A stretch of DNA of 63,072 bases from Gammaproteobacteria bacterium (GTDB lineage Bacteria; Pseudomonadota; Gammaproteobacteria; SZUA-229): assembly GCA_026995045.1 (NCBI GenBank), contig JALWPK010000143.1:1-63072 (forward strand), given 5' to 3'. Each line of letters opens with the position of its first letter. The stretch's first letter is position 1. Below, piece by piece: positions 1-9,945 of the stretch. The translations under genes and the position numbers were made by a program. The notes below the pieces were generated by a model. The model was not told where the DNA came from and did not search any database. It saw nothing but the letters and a program-made list of their open reading frames with translations.

Positions 1-931
1 CATGACGCTGTGCAGCACCCCCGAACTGGCCTGCGAAGTCACCCTGCAACCGCTGCGCCGTTTCGACCTCGACGCCGCGATTCTGTTTTCCGATATTCTC
101 ACCATTCCCGATGCGATGGGGCTGGGGCTGTATTTTGCCGAAGGCGAAGGCCCCCGGTTCGAATCGCCGCTGCAAAGCGTCGCCGACATCAACAAACTGG
201 GCGCACTCGACCCGAGCGACAAACTCAAATATGTCACCGACGCAGTGGCGCTGATTCGCCGCGAACTGGACGGCAAGGTTCCGCTGATTGGCTTCTCCGG
301 CAGCCCGTGGACGCTGGCCACCTATATGATTGAAGGCGGCGGCAGCAAAACCTTCGCCCGCGCCAAGGCGCTGCTGTTCGAACAACCCGAAGCCGCGCAT
401 CATCTGATGAACGTGCTCGCCGACTCCGTCGCCGCCTACCTGAATGCGCAGATTGCCGCCGGCGCGCAGGCGGTGATGATTTTTGATTCCTGGGGCGGCG
501 CGCTCAGTCACTCGCACTACCACGCCTTTTCACTGGCTTCGATGCAACGCATCGTCGACCAGCTGACGCGGCAACAGGACGGCGCAACGGTTCCCGTGAT
601 TCTGTTCACCAAGGGCGGCGGCAACTGGCTGGAATCCATGGCTGGCGCCGGCGTCGACGCAGTCGGCCTCGACTGGACAATGGACATCGGCAAGGCGCGT
701 CAGCGCATCGGTGACAAGGTAGCGCTGCAGGGCAATCTCGACCCGGCGGTGATGGCCGCCTCCCGCGAAACCGTGGAGCGCGAAGCCAAGGCCATCCTCG
801 ACAGCTACGGGGCCGGCAGCGGCCATGTGTTCAACCTGGGACACGGCATCACCCCCAACATCAAACCGGAAAACGTCGAAGCGCTGGTAAACGTGGTGCA
901 CAGCCACAGCGAGCAGTATCACCAAGTCTGA
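1..931 (+). CDS. hemE: Uroporphyrinogen decarboxylase, 5' end outside window
   Basis: Catalyses the four decarboxylations of uroporphyrinogen III to coproporphyrinogen III in cytosolic haem synthesis. About 310 codons are visible; the family is about 355 residues, so roughly 45 N-terminal residues, including the conserved RQAGRY region, lie upstream of base 1. The ATG at base 2 is an internal Met ([17 protein letters not shown]), not the start. Visible family signatures are [12 protein letters not shown], the [17 protein letters not shown] segment, and the C-terminal [10 protein letters not shown] motif. The gene converges on mrcA across a 314-bp intergenic region filled by a nested palindromic repeat. 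Identification is secure; only the true start is unseen. Confidence 0.95.
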   Translation, partial: MTLCSTPELACEVTLQPLRRFDLDAAILFSDILTIPDAMGLGLYFAEGEGPRFESPLQSVADINKLGALDPSDKLKYVTDAVALIRRELDGKVPLIGFSGSPWTLATYMIEGGGSKTFARAKALLFEQPEAAHHLMNVLADSVAAYLNAQIAAGAQAVMIFDSWGGALSHSHYHAFSLASMQRIVDQLTRQQDGATVPVILFTKGGGNWLESMAGAGVDAVGLDWTMDIGKARQRIGDKVALQGNLDPAVMAASRETVEREAKAILDSYGAGSGHVFNLGHGITPNIKPENVEALVNVVHSHSEQYHQV

Positions 932-950
932 TTGGCGCCGCCTGTTCAAG

Positions 951-1229
951 CCAACGCAAAGGCGCGGCGGCGCAAAGGGCGCAAAGTTTTTTGCCACAGA
1001 GGACACGGAGAGCACGGAGGGTTGTTTTTTCCCACGCAGAGTCGCAAAAGATGCTGAGATTATCTTTTGATGGGTGGGAGCGGCTTCAGCCGCGAATACA
1101 TGATTTCAGCAAGCGCTGCATTTGCAGATAATTCCGTTCGCGACTGAAGTCGCTCCTACGATTCAATTCTCAGTGTTCTCTGTGCCCTCTGTGGCAAAAA
1201 CAATTTGCGCCGCCGCGCCTTTGCGTTGG
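951..1229. repeat. Nested intergenic inverted repeat, copy A
   Basis: Three inverted repeats are nested like shells between the ends of hemE and mrcA. The outer arms, 951-976 and 1204-1229, are a perfect 26-bp match. The middle arms, about 988-1019 and 1168-1199, are of the CCACAGAGG-type and match with a few differences. The inner arms, 1074-1096 and 1137-1159, carry the GGAGCGGCTTCAGCCGCGAA-type palindrome. The inner part resembles REP-like repeats common in gammaproteobacteria. No open reading frame of interest lies inside. The transcript could fold into one long hairpin, possibly serving as a bidirectional terminator for the two convergent genes (inference). Confidence 0.85.
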
Positions 1230-1245
1230 CTTTTTCACACCCCTG

Positions 1246-3723
1246 CTAGAACAACTGCTCGGGTATGGCCTTATCGCCTACCGGCGCGGCTTTGGTTTGT
1301 TGGGTGGGCGCGTTTTCCGTGCGGAAGATTTCAAACTCGGTGTTGATGTCGGTGTCGTCCGCCAGTTCGCCGGTTTCCGTGTTGATTTTCACGGTCACCA
1401 GACCTTCCGGCCGCGGCAGGTATTTTTCCGGTTTGCCGCGCAGCGCCTGACGCATGAAATCGACCCACAATGGCAGCGCGGCGCTGGAGCCGGTTTCGCG
1501 ATTGCCCAGTGGTTTGAGCTGGTCAAAACCCACCCAAGTGACGGCGACCAGTTCCGGGTTGTAGCCATTGAACCAGGCGTCGCGCTGGTCGTTGGTGGTG
1601 CCGGTTTTGCCCGCCAGGTCGTTGCGCCCCAGTTGCAGGGCGCGGCGTCCGGTGCCGCGCTTGATGACATCTTTCAGAATCGAGTCCATCTGGTAGGCCA
1701 GTCGCGGCTCCAGGGTTTGCTCGGCCTGTTTTGGCAATGCGGCCAGCGATTCTTCCGCCAGTTCGGTATCCCGCCAGCGGCGTTTGGCCATGACGCAGGA
1801 AACACAGGCCACCAGCGGATCGGCTTCGAACAGCTTGTCGCCGTTGCTGTCTTCAATGCGCTTGATGAAGTAGGGTTTAATCAGATAACCACCGTTGGCG
1901 AATACCGCGTAGGCGCGCGCCATCTGTAGCGGACTGACTTCGCTGCTGCCCAGCGCCAGCGACAAGTCAAGCGGCAGTTTGTCCGGGTCAAAACCGAATT
2001 TTTTGGCGAAACGCACGGCATAGCCGATGCCGATTGAACGCAAAATGCGAATCGAGACCAGGTTGCGCGATTTGTACAGCGCCTTGCGCAAGCGCGTCGG
2101 GCCGTAGAACTTGCCGCTGTAGTTTTCCGGCCGCCAGGCGCCTTCAAGCGCGGCGTCTTCGAACACCACCGGGGCGTCGTTAATCAATGTGGCCGGGGTA
2201 TAGGATTTGGCCAGCGCGGCGGAATAGATAATCGGCTTGAAGCCGGAGCCGGCCTGCCGGCGCGCCTGCACCGCACGGTTGAATTTGCTGTAGTTGAAAT
2301 TGAAGCCGCCGGTCAGCGCTTCGATGGCGCCGTCATTGGGGTTGAGCGCCACCATCGCGCCCTGCACTTCCGGAACCTGCCCCAGCTCCCATTGCAGCTT
2401 GTCATTCCGCACCACCCAGATCACATCGCCGCGTTTGACTACATCGGTAACCTGTTTGGGCTCCGGCCCTTGGCGGTTGACGCTGATATAAGGCCTGGCC
2501 CAGCGCACGCCGTCCAGACCAATGCGGATTTGCTCGCCATTTTTCAGCATGGCGGCCAGTTGTTGTTGCTGCGCGGTTGCCGGCTCCGACGACTGTTCGG
2601 CCGGTTTGTCGTCCACAGCCGGCGCGGCTGCCTCCACCAGCTCGATTGCCGTCACAATCGCCGGTTTGAAGCGGCCATAATCGTTGATGGATTCGATTTT
2701 TGCCTGCAACTCCTCGGCAGTGGGCGGCGTCAGCTCATCCAGTTCGATATGACGAATCACGCCGCGATAACCGTGACGGCGGTCATAATTGACCAACCCA
2801 CGCCACAGGCTGTCGTTGACCGCGTTCTGCGCCCTGTCCTTGATGGTGGTGAACACGTTCAAACCACGGTTGTAGGCCTCGTCGCCAAACTGGCGCACGA
2901 TTTCCGCGCGCACCATCTCGTTGACATAAGGCGCCTGTACGGTCACCTGGCTGAAGTGCCGCTCGGCGGTTACCGGCGCGGCGATGGCCTGTTGATAGGT
3001 CGCATCATCAATAAAACCAAGCTGATGCATGCGCGACAGCACATAATTTCGCCGCGTGACGGCGCGCTTTGGATTCACAATCGGGTTGTAACGCGACGGC
3101 GCCTTGGGCAGGCCGGCGATCATGGCGATTTCCGGCAGGCTGAGCTGCTCCAGGGTTTTGCCGTAATACATTTGCGCCGCCGCCGCGACGCCATAGGAGC
3201 GGTTGCCCAGATAGATTTTGTTAAGGTACAGCTCGAGAATTTTTTCCTTGCTCAACTCACGCTCGATTTTCAGCGCCAGCAGTATCTCGTTGAGCTTGCG
3301 CAGATAGGTTTTTTCGCGGCTGAGATAAAAATTCCGCGCCAGCTGCATGGTAATGGTGCTGCCGCCCTGGCCCCGCCGCCCGGTTGACAGCAGCACATAG
3401 GCGGCGCGCAGAATGCCCTGATAATCCACTCCCGGGTGCTCGAAAAAGCGGTCATCCTCGGCGGACAGGAAAGCCTGTTTCATCAGCGGCGGAATATCAC
3501 CCAGCGCCTTCGGGGTGCGTCTTTTCTCGCCAAATTCCCCCAATAATGCGCCATCACTGCTATATATGCGCAAGGGCACCTGTAAACGCACATCGCTCAA
3601 GCCTTCGATGGAGGGCAATTGCGGCGCCAGGTAAAAATACAGGCCGGCTGCGCCGATTCCGAACAGCGCAACAAAGGCCAGTGAAACCAGCGTGGCGATT
3701 TTCAATACTTTGGTGAGTTTCAC
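1246..3723 (-). CDS. mrcA: Penicillin-binding protein 1A (bifunctional transglycosylase/transpeptidase)
   Basis: Class A PBP of 825 residues that polymerises and cross-links peptidoglycan on the periplasmic face of the inner membrane. One N-terminal membrane anchor spans about residues 10-32. The GT51 domain shows the EDDRFFEHPGVD motif (catalytic Glu near 89) and GGSTITMQLARN. The transpeptidase domain has SGFK (Ser near 493), SRN, and KTGT (Lys near 706). The middle insertion (about residues 300-430) is the OB-fold-like region typical of PBP1A. The start is GTG, preceded by an AGGG ribosome-binding site. The gene is divergent from pilMNOPQ, the same arrangement as in Pseudomonas and Vibrio. 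Confidence 0.96.
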   Translation of the reverse strand: MKLTKVLKIATLVSLAFVALFGIGAAGLYFYLAPQLPSIEGLSDVRLQVPLRIYSSDGALLGEFGEKRRTPKALGDIPPLMKQAFLSAEDDRFFEHPGVDYQGILRAAYVLLSTGRRGQGGSTITMQLARNFYLSREKTYLRKLNEILLALKIERELSKEKILELYLNKIYLGNRSYGVAAAAQMYYGKTLEQLSLPEIAMIAGLPKAPSRYNPIVNPKRAVTRRNYVLSRMHQLGFIDDATYQQAIAAPVTAERHFSQVTVQAPYVNEMVRAEIVRQFGDEAYNRGLNVFTTIKDRAQNAVNDSLWRGLVNYDRRHGYRGVIRHIELDELTPPTAEELQAKIESINDYGRFKPAIVTAIELVEAAAPAVDDKPAEQSSEPATAQQQQLAAMLKNGEQIRIGLDGVRWARPYISVNRQGPEPKQVTDVVKRGDVIWVVRNDKLQWELGQVPEVQGAMVALNPNDGAIEALTGGFNFNYSKFNRAVQARRQAGSGFKPIIYSAALAKSYTPATLINDAPVVFEDAALEGAWRPENYSGKFYGPTRLRKALYKSRNLVSIRILRSIGIGYAVRFAKKFGFDPDKLPLDLSLALGSSEVSPLQMARAYAVFANGGYLIKPYFIKRIEDSNGDKLFEADPLVACVSCVMAKRRWRDTELAEESLAALPKQAEQTLEPRLAYQMDSILKDVIKRGTGRRALQLGRNDLAGKTGTTNDQRDAWFNGYNPELVAVTWVGFDQLKPLGNRETGSSAALPLWVDFMRQALRGKPEKYLPRPEGLVTVKINTETGELADDTDINTEFEIFRTENAPTQQTKAAPVGDKAIPEQLF

Positions 3724-3870
3724 AGACCCTGCCCTGGCGTTTGTATGTGGGGCTGGCGATTATAATAGCTGCGAGAATTTTTATCGATATGCATTGGCTT
3801 CCGGCTAGTATTTTTGAGCACTTGCGTCTATTATTTAATGCAAATAAATATAACTACTCTATAACTACCT

Positions 3871-3876
3871 TATAAT
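3871..3876 (+). promoter_or_regulatory. Candidate -10 box for pilMNOPQ
   Basis: A perfect TATAAT lies 24 bp upstream of the pilM GTG in an AT-rich 177-bp divergent intergenic region. No convincing -35 hexamer stands 16-18 bp further upstream, so an activator or extended contacts may be needed. An AGGGG ribosome-binding site follows at about 3886-3890. Confidence 0.45.
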
Positions 3877-3894
3877 AAATGGATTAGGGGATAA

Positions 3895-4961
<1,067 letters not shown>

Positions 4962-4962
<1 letters not shown>

Positions 4963-5525
4963 TGGCAAAGATTAACCTGCTACCGTGGCGCGAGGAACAG
5001 CGCAAGGAACAGACCCGCCAGTTCTTAACCATTCTGGGCTTGAGCGCTTTTCTCACTGCCGCCATTGTCTTCCTCATACATATGAACATCAGTGGTCAGA
5101 TTGACCATCAACAGGCGCGCAACCAGATTCTGAAAGATGAAATCGCCAACCTCGATATCGCACTGGCGGAAATCAAGGGACTGGAAGAAACCAAACAGCA
5201 ACTGCTGGCTCGCATGGAAGTGATTCAGTCGCTGCAGCAAAAACGCCCGCAGGTGGTGCATTTGTTTGATGAAATTGTCCGCACCGTGCCAGAAGGCATC
5301 TATTTACGTGAAATCAAGCAGAACGGACATTTACTAACTATCAAGGGCGTCGCCGAATCCAACGGCCGCGTCTCCGCCTACATGCGCAATATTGACGGCT
5401 CGGAATGGATGACCACCCCCAAACTGAAAGTGATTGAAACCAAAAAAGGCACGCTGCGCAGCAGCAATTTCGAGCTCACGACTTCTCTGACCACACCGGG
5501 TGGCGAAAAGGAGGAGGAAAGCTGA
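4962..5525 (+). CDS. pilN: Type IV pilus inner-membrane protein PilN
   Basis: Bitopic inner-membrane protein of 187 residues. The N-terminal MAKINLLPWREEQRK motif is the conserved cytoplasmic tail that inserts into PilM. A single transmembrane helix follows (about residues 22-43), then a periplasmic coiled coil and a small ferredoxin-like domain that pairs with PilO. It overlaps pilM and pilO by one base at each end. The role in the PilMNOP alignment subcomplex is family knowledge; motif and order make the assignment firm. Confidence 0.95.
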
Positions 5526-6139
5526 TGGATTTGTCCAAACTGAACGAAATTGATATCAACGATATCGACTTCAAAAAAATCGGCAGCGCGCCCGTGGCGG
5601 TCAAGGCCGTTCTGGTGCTGCTGGTTTGTATTATTGTTGCCGCGGCGGGCTATGCTCTGGATATTACCAATCAACTGGACAAGCTCAAACAGGCAGAGCG
5701 TGAAGAAAGCACGCTGCGCCAGACCTTTACCGAAAAACAGGCCAAGGCCGCCAACCTGGATGCCTACAAACAGCAGCTGGAAGAAATGCGGGTCTCATTC
5801 GGCACCCTGCTGCGTCAGTTGCCGAACAAAACCGAAATTGAAACATTGTTGACTGATATTTCGCAAACCGGCATTTCCGCCGGGCTTGAAATTGAATATT
5901 TCAAACCCGAAGGGCTCAATCCGAAAGAGTTTTATGCGGAATACCCGATCAAGCTTCGCCTCACAGGGCATTACCACGAATTCGCGGAATTTGTCAGTGG
6001 CGTAGCCGCCTTGCCGCGTATTGTCACCATGCAGGGCATCAACATCGAACCCGCCGACAAAAAAGGCGCTGGCTCCAAACTGAAGATGGATGTGACTGCG
6101 GTGACCTATCAGTATCTGGATGAGTCTGAACAGGAATAA
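5525..6139 (+). CDS. pilO: Type IV pilus inner-membrane protein PilO
   Basis: 204-residue partner of PilN. A short cytoplasmic N-terminus is followed by one transmembrane helix (about 30-50), a coiled coil (about 50-95) and a C-terminal periplasmic domain containing the LRLTGHYHEFAEFVSGVAALPRI segment characteristic of the family. PilO forms heterodimers with PilN and binds PilP, setting the spacing between inner-membrane platform and secretin. It sits between pilN (1-nt overlap) and pilP (3-nt gap). Confidence 0.95.
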   Translation: MDLSKLNEIDINDIDFKKIGSAPVAVKAVLVLLVCIIVAAAGYALDITNQLDKLKQAEREESTLRQTFTEKQAKAANLDAYKQQLEEMRVSFGTLLRQLPNKTEIETLLTDISQTGISAGLEIEYFKPEGLNPKEFYAEYPIKLRLTGHYHEFAEFVSGVAALPRIVTMQGINIEPADKKGAGSKLKMDVTAVTYQYLDESEQE

Positions 6140-6142
6140 ATC

Positions 6143-6670
6143 ATGAAAACAAGACTCAACACATCATCACTACTGAGCGTCAGCCTGATTACCCTGATGC
6201 TGTCAGCCTGCAGCAAGGACAACAGCGACCTGTATGCATTTATTGAGCAGACAAAAAGCACCAGCATTGGCAGCGTACAACCCCTCCCTCAGTTCAAGCC
6301 TTATGAGAGTTTTACCTATACCGCCGGGGAACTGCGCGACCCCTTTGTCGCCAATGTTGAACTGGAACAACAGCAAAATGTTGTCGGCGGCCCAAGCCCG
6401 AACAAACAGCGCCCGAGACAACCGCTTGAAGCGTTTCCGCTGGACACCCTGGCGATGGTCGGCATCCTGGAGCAACAGGATAACCAGTGGGCGCTGATCA
6501 AAGACCCACAAAATGTAGTGCACCGTGTACAACTGGGCAATTACATGGGCAGAAACGAAGGACGTGTTGTTGAAATTACCGAATCCAATATTCGCCTGAT
6601 AGAAATCGTACCCGATGGCATCGGCGGTTATGTCGAAAGAGAAGCCGCTATCGCGATTGGCAATGAATAA
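6143..6670 (+). CDS. pilP: Type IV pilus lipoprotein PilP
   Basis: 175-residue lipoprotein anchored in the inner membrane. The signal peptide ends in the lipobox LSAC with acylated Cys23, followed by KDNSD. An unstructured proline- and glutamine-rich stretch (about 45-95) leads to a beta-rich domain (about 100-170: LAMVGILEQQDNQWALI and VVHRVQLGNYMG) that contacts the N-terminal region of PilQ. It connects the PilNO complex to the secretin. It is the fourth gene of a tight operon. Confidence 0.95.
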   Translation: MKTRLNTSSLLSVSLITLMLSACSKDNSDLYAFIEQTKSTSIGSVQPLPQFKPYESFTYTAGELRDPFVANVELEQQQNVVGGPSPNKQRPRQPLEAFPLDTLAMVGILEQQDNQWALIKDPQNVVHRVQLGNYMGRNEGRVVEITESNIRLIEIVPDGIGGYVEREAAIAIGNE

Positions 6671-6685
6671 AGTGTGGAGCAAGAC

Positions 6686-8902
6686 ATGAAAACAATAACA
6701 AGCAGGAAACACGCCCGGGGCGTCGCTCACAATCTGTTCAGCAGAGTGTTGATGACCGTATTTGCTGTAACGGCCTGTATGGCCGGCAATATTGCCAGCG
6801 CGGCGCAAAACAGCATCGAATCCATCCAGTATTCAACTTTGCCGGGCAACCGCATACAAATTGTATTGAGCATGACTGAACAGGCGGTCAAACCGCTCAG
6901 TTTCACTATCGACAACCCTGCGCGCATTGCATTCGACTTTGCCAATACCACCAGCAAACTGCCCAAGCGCGCACAACCGATTGGCATCGGTATTGCGCAG
7001 TCGCTAACGGCGATTACGGCAAAAGACCGCACCCGCGTCATTCTCAACCTGACCGAAGTAGTTCCCTACCAGGTCATCACCGAGGGCAATAATGTTCTGA
7101 TTACCCTGGACAGTGAAGCCACCGGCACCCTGTTTACCGAACAGGCCCCGGCGGCAGCCGAAACCCCGGAGGGCGCGCCGCGATTCAGCGACACCATACG
7201 CGGCATCGAGAATATCGACTTCCGTCGCGGCAAGGATGGTGAAGGCCGCGTCATTATCAGCCTGACCGAAGCCAACATTCCCATGGACATCAACGAGGAA
7301 TTCGGCAAGGTTGTGGTAAAATTCCTCGGCGCCGACCTGCCCGCTTCATTGCAACAGACACTGGACGTGCTCGACTTCGCCACGCCAGTCAAGTCTGTCA
7401 GCAGTTACAAACAGGATGATGCAGTCCGCGTCGAAATCGAACCTGTCAGCCGGGATTACGAACACGTCGCCTACCAGGCCAACAATGTTTTCACTATCGA
7501 GCTGAAACCGATCAGCAAGGAAGAACTGGAGGAACAGAAACAGGCAAAATTCGGTTATACCGGTGAACGCCTGTCGCTCAACTTTCAGGATATTCCGGTT
7601 CGCGCCGTACTGCAGCTGATTGCCGATTTCACCGGCCTGAACGTCGTGGTTAGCGATTCGGTGGACGGCAACCTGACGCTGCGACTGAAAAACGTCCCCT
7701 GGGATCAGGCGCTCGACATTATTCTGAAAGCCAAGGGCCTGTCCAAACGCGAATCCGGCAATGTCATGCTGGTCGCGCCCAGTGAAGAAATTGCCGCACA
7801 GGAAAAAATCGATCTGGAAGCCGCTCAGGCGGTAACTGAACTGGCCCCGCTGCGCAGCGCTTTCTTCAGTATCAATTTCGCCAAGGTCAAGGAACTGGAA
7901 CCCCTGTTCACTGGCGCTGGCAGCAGCGAGGAAGGTGGTGAAGGCGGTGGCAGCTCAACCGCATCGCTGCTCTCCCCGCGCGGCAGCGTCATTATCGATG
8001 AACGCACCAATACACTTATCGTTAAAGATACCGACGAAGTAATCAGCGAAGTCCGCCGCGTACTGAACAAACTCGATGTGCCAATCCGGCAGGTGATGAT
8101 TTCATCCCGCATCGTGATTGCACAGGATGACTTCACCAAGGAACTGGGTTCCCGCTTCGGAGTCACCCGCGTACAAAGCGCCGGCTCCAACGGCATTGCC
8201 GCAACCAGTGGCACATTCGCCTCCACAGATACTATTGCCGGCAGCGCAGTGGAAAACCTTGCCACCAACGGCAGCCCGTTCCCGGTTGACATTCCGTTCG
8301 GCAATACCGTCAATCCGGAACGGCTGAATGTCAACCTGCCGGTTGCAGGCGCGGCAACCGGCGCACTGGCCTTCACTATTCTGAGTGGCGGCTCGCTGAT
8401 TGATTTGGAAATTTCCGCGCTGCAAGCTGAAAACCAGGGTGAAATCATCTCCAGCCCACGTGTGGTCACCTCAGACCGCCATGAAGCCTTTATCGAGCAG
8501 GGTGTGGAAATCCCCTATCTGTCCGCTTCATCCAGCGGCGCCACCCAGGTGGAATTCAAGAAAGCCGTACTCAGCATCGAGGTCACCCCGCAAATCACAC
8601 CGGATGACCGGATCATCATGGATTTAAGTGTGAAGAAAGACGCTGTGGGCAAAGTCTTTTCCGGCATCCCCAGCATCGACACCCGTGAAGTATCCACACA
8701 GGTGCTGGTCAACAACGGCGATACGATTGTGCTGGGCGGGATTTATGAGCAGGTTACCAATGATCAGGTAGACAAGGTGCCATTCCTCGGCGACCTGCCG
8801 CTTATCGGTTATTTCTTCAAGCACACGCTGAAAAGTGATGAAAAAGCCGAGCTTTTGATATTTGTCACCCCCAAAATCCTGAAAGATTCGTTATCTCTGT
8901 AA
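6686..8902 (+). CDS. pilQ: Type IV pilus secretin PilQ
   Basis: Outer-membrane secretin of 738 residues forming the gated channel for the pilus fibre. A signal peptide (about 1-40, ending near ASAA) precedes two AMIN domains that bind peptidoglycan (about 45-270). An STN/N0 domain follows (about 295-365, LSLNFQDIPVRAVLQLIA), then an N1 domain (about 370-460) with a Gly/Ser-rich loop near 415, and the C-terminal secretin barrel (about 470-735), which includes the VPFLGDLPLIGYFFK signature. I chose ATG 6686 because GGAG sits 6 bp upstream; an in-frame GTG exists at 6674. It closes the pilMNOPQ operon. Confidence 0.96.
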   Translation: MKTITSRKHARGVAHNLFSRVLMTVFAVTACMAGNIASAAQNSIESIQYSTLPGNRIQIVLSMTEQAVKPLSFTIDNPARIAFDFANTTSKLPKRAQPIGIGIAQSLTAITAKDRTRVILNLTEVVPYQVITEGNNVLITLDSEATGTLFTEQAPAAAETPEGAPRFSDTIRGIENIDFRRGKDGEGRVIISLTEANIPMDINEEFGKVVVKFLGADLPASLQQTLDVLDFATPVKSVSSYKQDDAVRVEIEPVSRDYEHVAYQANNVFTIELKPISKEELEEQKQAKFGYTGERLSLNFQDIPVRAVLQLIADFTGLNVVVSDSVDGNLTLRLKNVPWDQALDIILKAKGLSKRESGNVMLVAPSEEIAAQEKIDLEAAQAVTELAPLRSAFFSINFAKVKELEPLFTGAGSSEEGGEGGGSSTASLLSPRGSVIIDERTNTLIVKDTDEVISEVRRVLNKLDVPIRQVMISSRIVIAQDDFTKELGSRFGVTRVQSAGSNGIAATSGTFASTDTIAGSAVENLATNGSPFPVDIPFGNTVNPERLNVNLPVAGAATGALAFTILSGGSLIDLEISALQAENQGEIISSPRVVTSDRHEAFIEQGVEIPYLSASSSGATQVEFKKAVLSIEVTPQITPDDRIIMDLSVKKDAVGKVFSGIPSIDTREVSTQVLVNNGDTIVLGGIYEQVTNDQVDKVPFLGDLPLIGYFFKHTLKSDEKAELLIFVTPKILKDSLSL

Positions 8903-8932
8903 CGACATGACCCAGTAGAAGGTATGGATAAC

Positions 8933-9895
8933 ATGAAAACTCACACCAAGTTGATCACAGGTGCAACACTATTGCTGTTACTTGGCTCATGCAGTAGCGA
9001 TAATAAACCTTACGAACCAGCAGGCAGCAATGCCCTTCCACCTACAGGTATCGCCGATGCAAACAGCTTCACCCTTGGGCGAACCCTTGGCAATATGGAG
9101 GCATTGAACATCATTGGAGTAGAAAACGAAATCAGTGCACGCGTCGCTGACAGACATAACAACCCCGTCCCAGATGGCACGGTAGTCAAGTTCCTGACCA
9201 ATAGTGGCAGTATTCCCAGTCAATGCCAAACCACTGATGGAGCCTGTAACGTGACATGGACAAGCCAGAACCCGAGACCAGGTCAGAATGGCAACCCTGG
9301 TATACCCGGTTTTGTAGTTGTTTTAGCCTATTCAACAGGCGAAGAGTCTTTCAACGACCTCAACGACAATGATAAATTCGATGCTGGCGAATCCATTGCC
9401 GACCTGTCAGAACCTTTCCTGGATAATGATCTGGATGGCGTCCGTGACTCTAATGAAGAATTTGTAGACTTTGACGGTGACAACACCTTTGATCTGGCAG
9501 ATGGCGTGTACACAGGCACATCCTGTGTCGGTGACAACACGGTTTGTAATCGTACCAATCTCTTCGTCTGGCAAACGACAAGCTTTTTGATAACAGGAAT
9601 TCCTGTCAACTTCAGCTATAGCAATCTGGTGTTTACAACCAACGCCACAGGAACTATTACAGTAACGATTACAGACTCTAATGGCAATCCTCCTGCGACA
9701 GGCACAGAACTCAAGTTTAAAGTTTCAAGTGGTACAATTGACCCGACATCAATTACCGCATCTGGAGGGCAATCCAGCTTCGTCCTGACATACACTGCGC
9801 CAAATACTATCGGCACCAGTACCCTGACTGTTGATACAGTCAGCCCTGAAAGCAAATTTCCCAATACCAATACCGCAACAATCACCATTAACTAG
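8933..9895 (+). CDS. Lipoprotein with invasin-like Ig domains and Asp-rich loop, function unknown
   Basis: A 320-residue protein I cannot assign to a named family. The signal peptide ends in the lipobox LLGSC (Cys20). Residues about 50-120 and 215-318 each resemble a bacterial Ig-like (Big_1/invasin) domain: ISARVADRHNNPVPDGTVV and GTITVTITDSNGNPPATGT. Between them is an acidic segment (about 130-185) with DxDxDG-like repeats such as NDLNDNDKF and DNDLDGVRD, suggesting calcium binding. Two Cys pairs lie near 80-90 and 195-204. Base composition is AT-richer than the flanking genes. It lies between pilQ and aroK, where relatives usually have nothing, so a role at the pilus pore is plausible but inferred. 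ATG 8933 is preferred over 8924, which is too close to AAGG. Confidence 0.8.
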   Translation: MKTHTKLITGATLLLLLGSCSSDNKPYEPAGSNALPPTGIADANSFTLGRTLGNMEALNIIGVENEISARVADRHNNPVPDGTVVKFLTNSGSIPSQCQTTDGACNVTWTSQNPRPGQNGNPGIPGFVVVLAYSTGEESFNDLNDNDKFDAGESIADLSEPFLDNDLDGVRDSNEEFVDFDGDNTFDLADGVYTGTSCVGDNTVCNRTNLFVWQTTSFLITGIPVNFSYSNLVFTTNATGTITVTITDSNGNPPATGTELKFKVSSGTIDPTSITASGGQSSFVLTYTAPNTIGTSTLTVDTVSPESKFPNTNTATITIN

Positions 9896-9919
9896 ACGTT
9901 ACACAATCTCTGCTAAACT

Positions 9920-9945
9920 ACGCGGCCTGACCAGCCGCGTTTTTT
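9920..9945 (+). terminator. Intrinsic terminator abutting the aroK start codon
   Basis: A stem of ACGCGGC (9920-9926) pairs with GCCGCGT (9934-9940) around a 7-nt loop and is followed directly by a run of six T (9940-9945). It lies 24 bp after the lipoprotein stop codon. The next base is the A of the aroK ATG, so read-through RNA would carry this hairpin in place of a normal ribosome-binding site. Confidence 0.8.

Noticed and set aside
2-4. ATG at base 2 as hemE start
   Set aside because: It aligns to an internal Met of the family, and the N-terminal RQAGRY region is missing, so the gene is cut by the window edge.
1122-1346. 74-codon frame over the nested palindrome
   Set aside because: Entirely repeat sequence plus antisense of mrcA.
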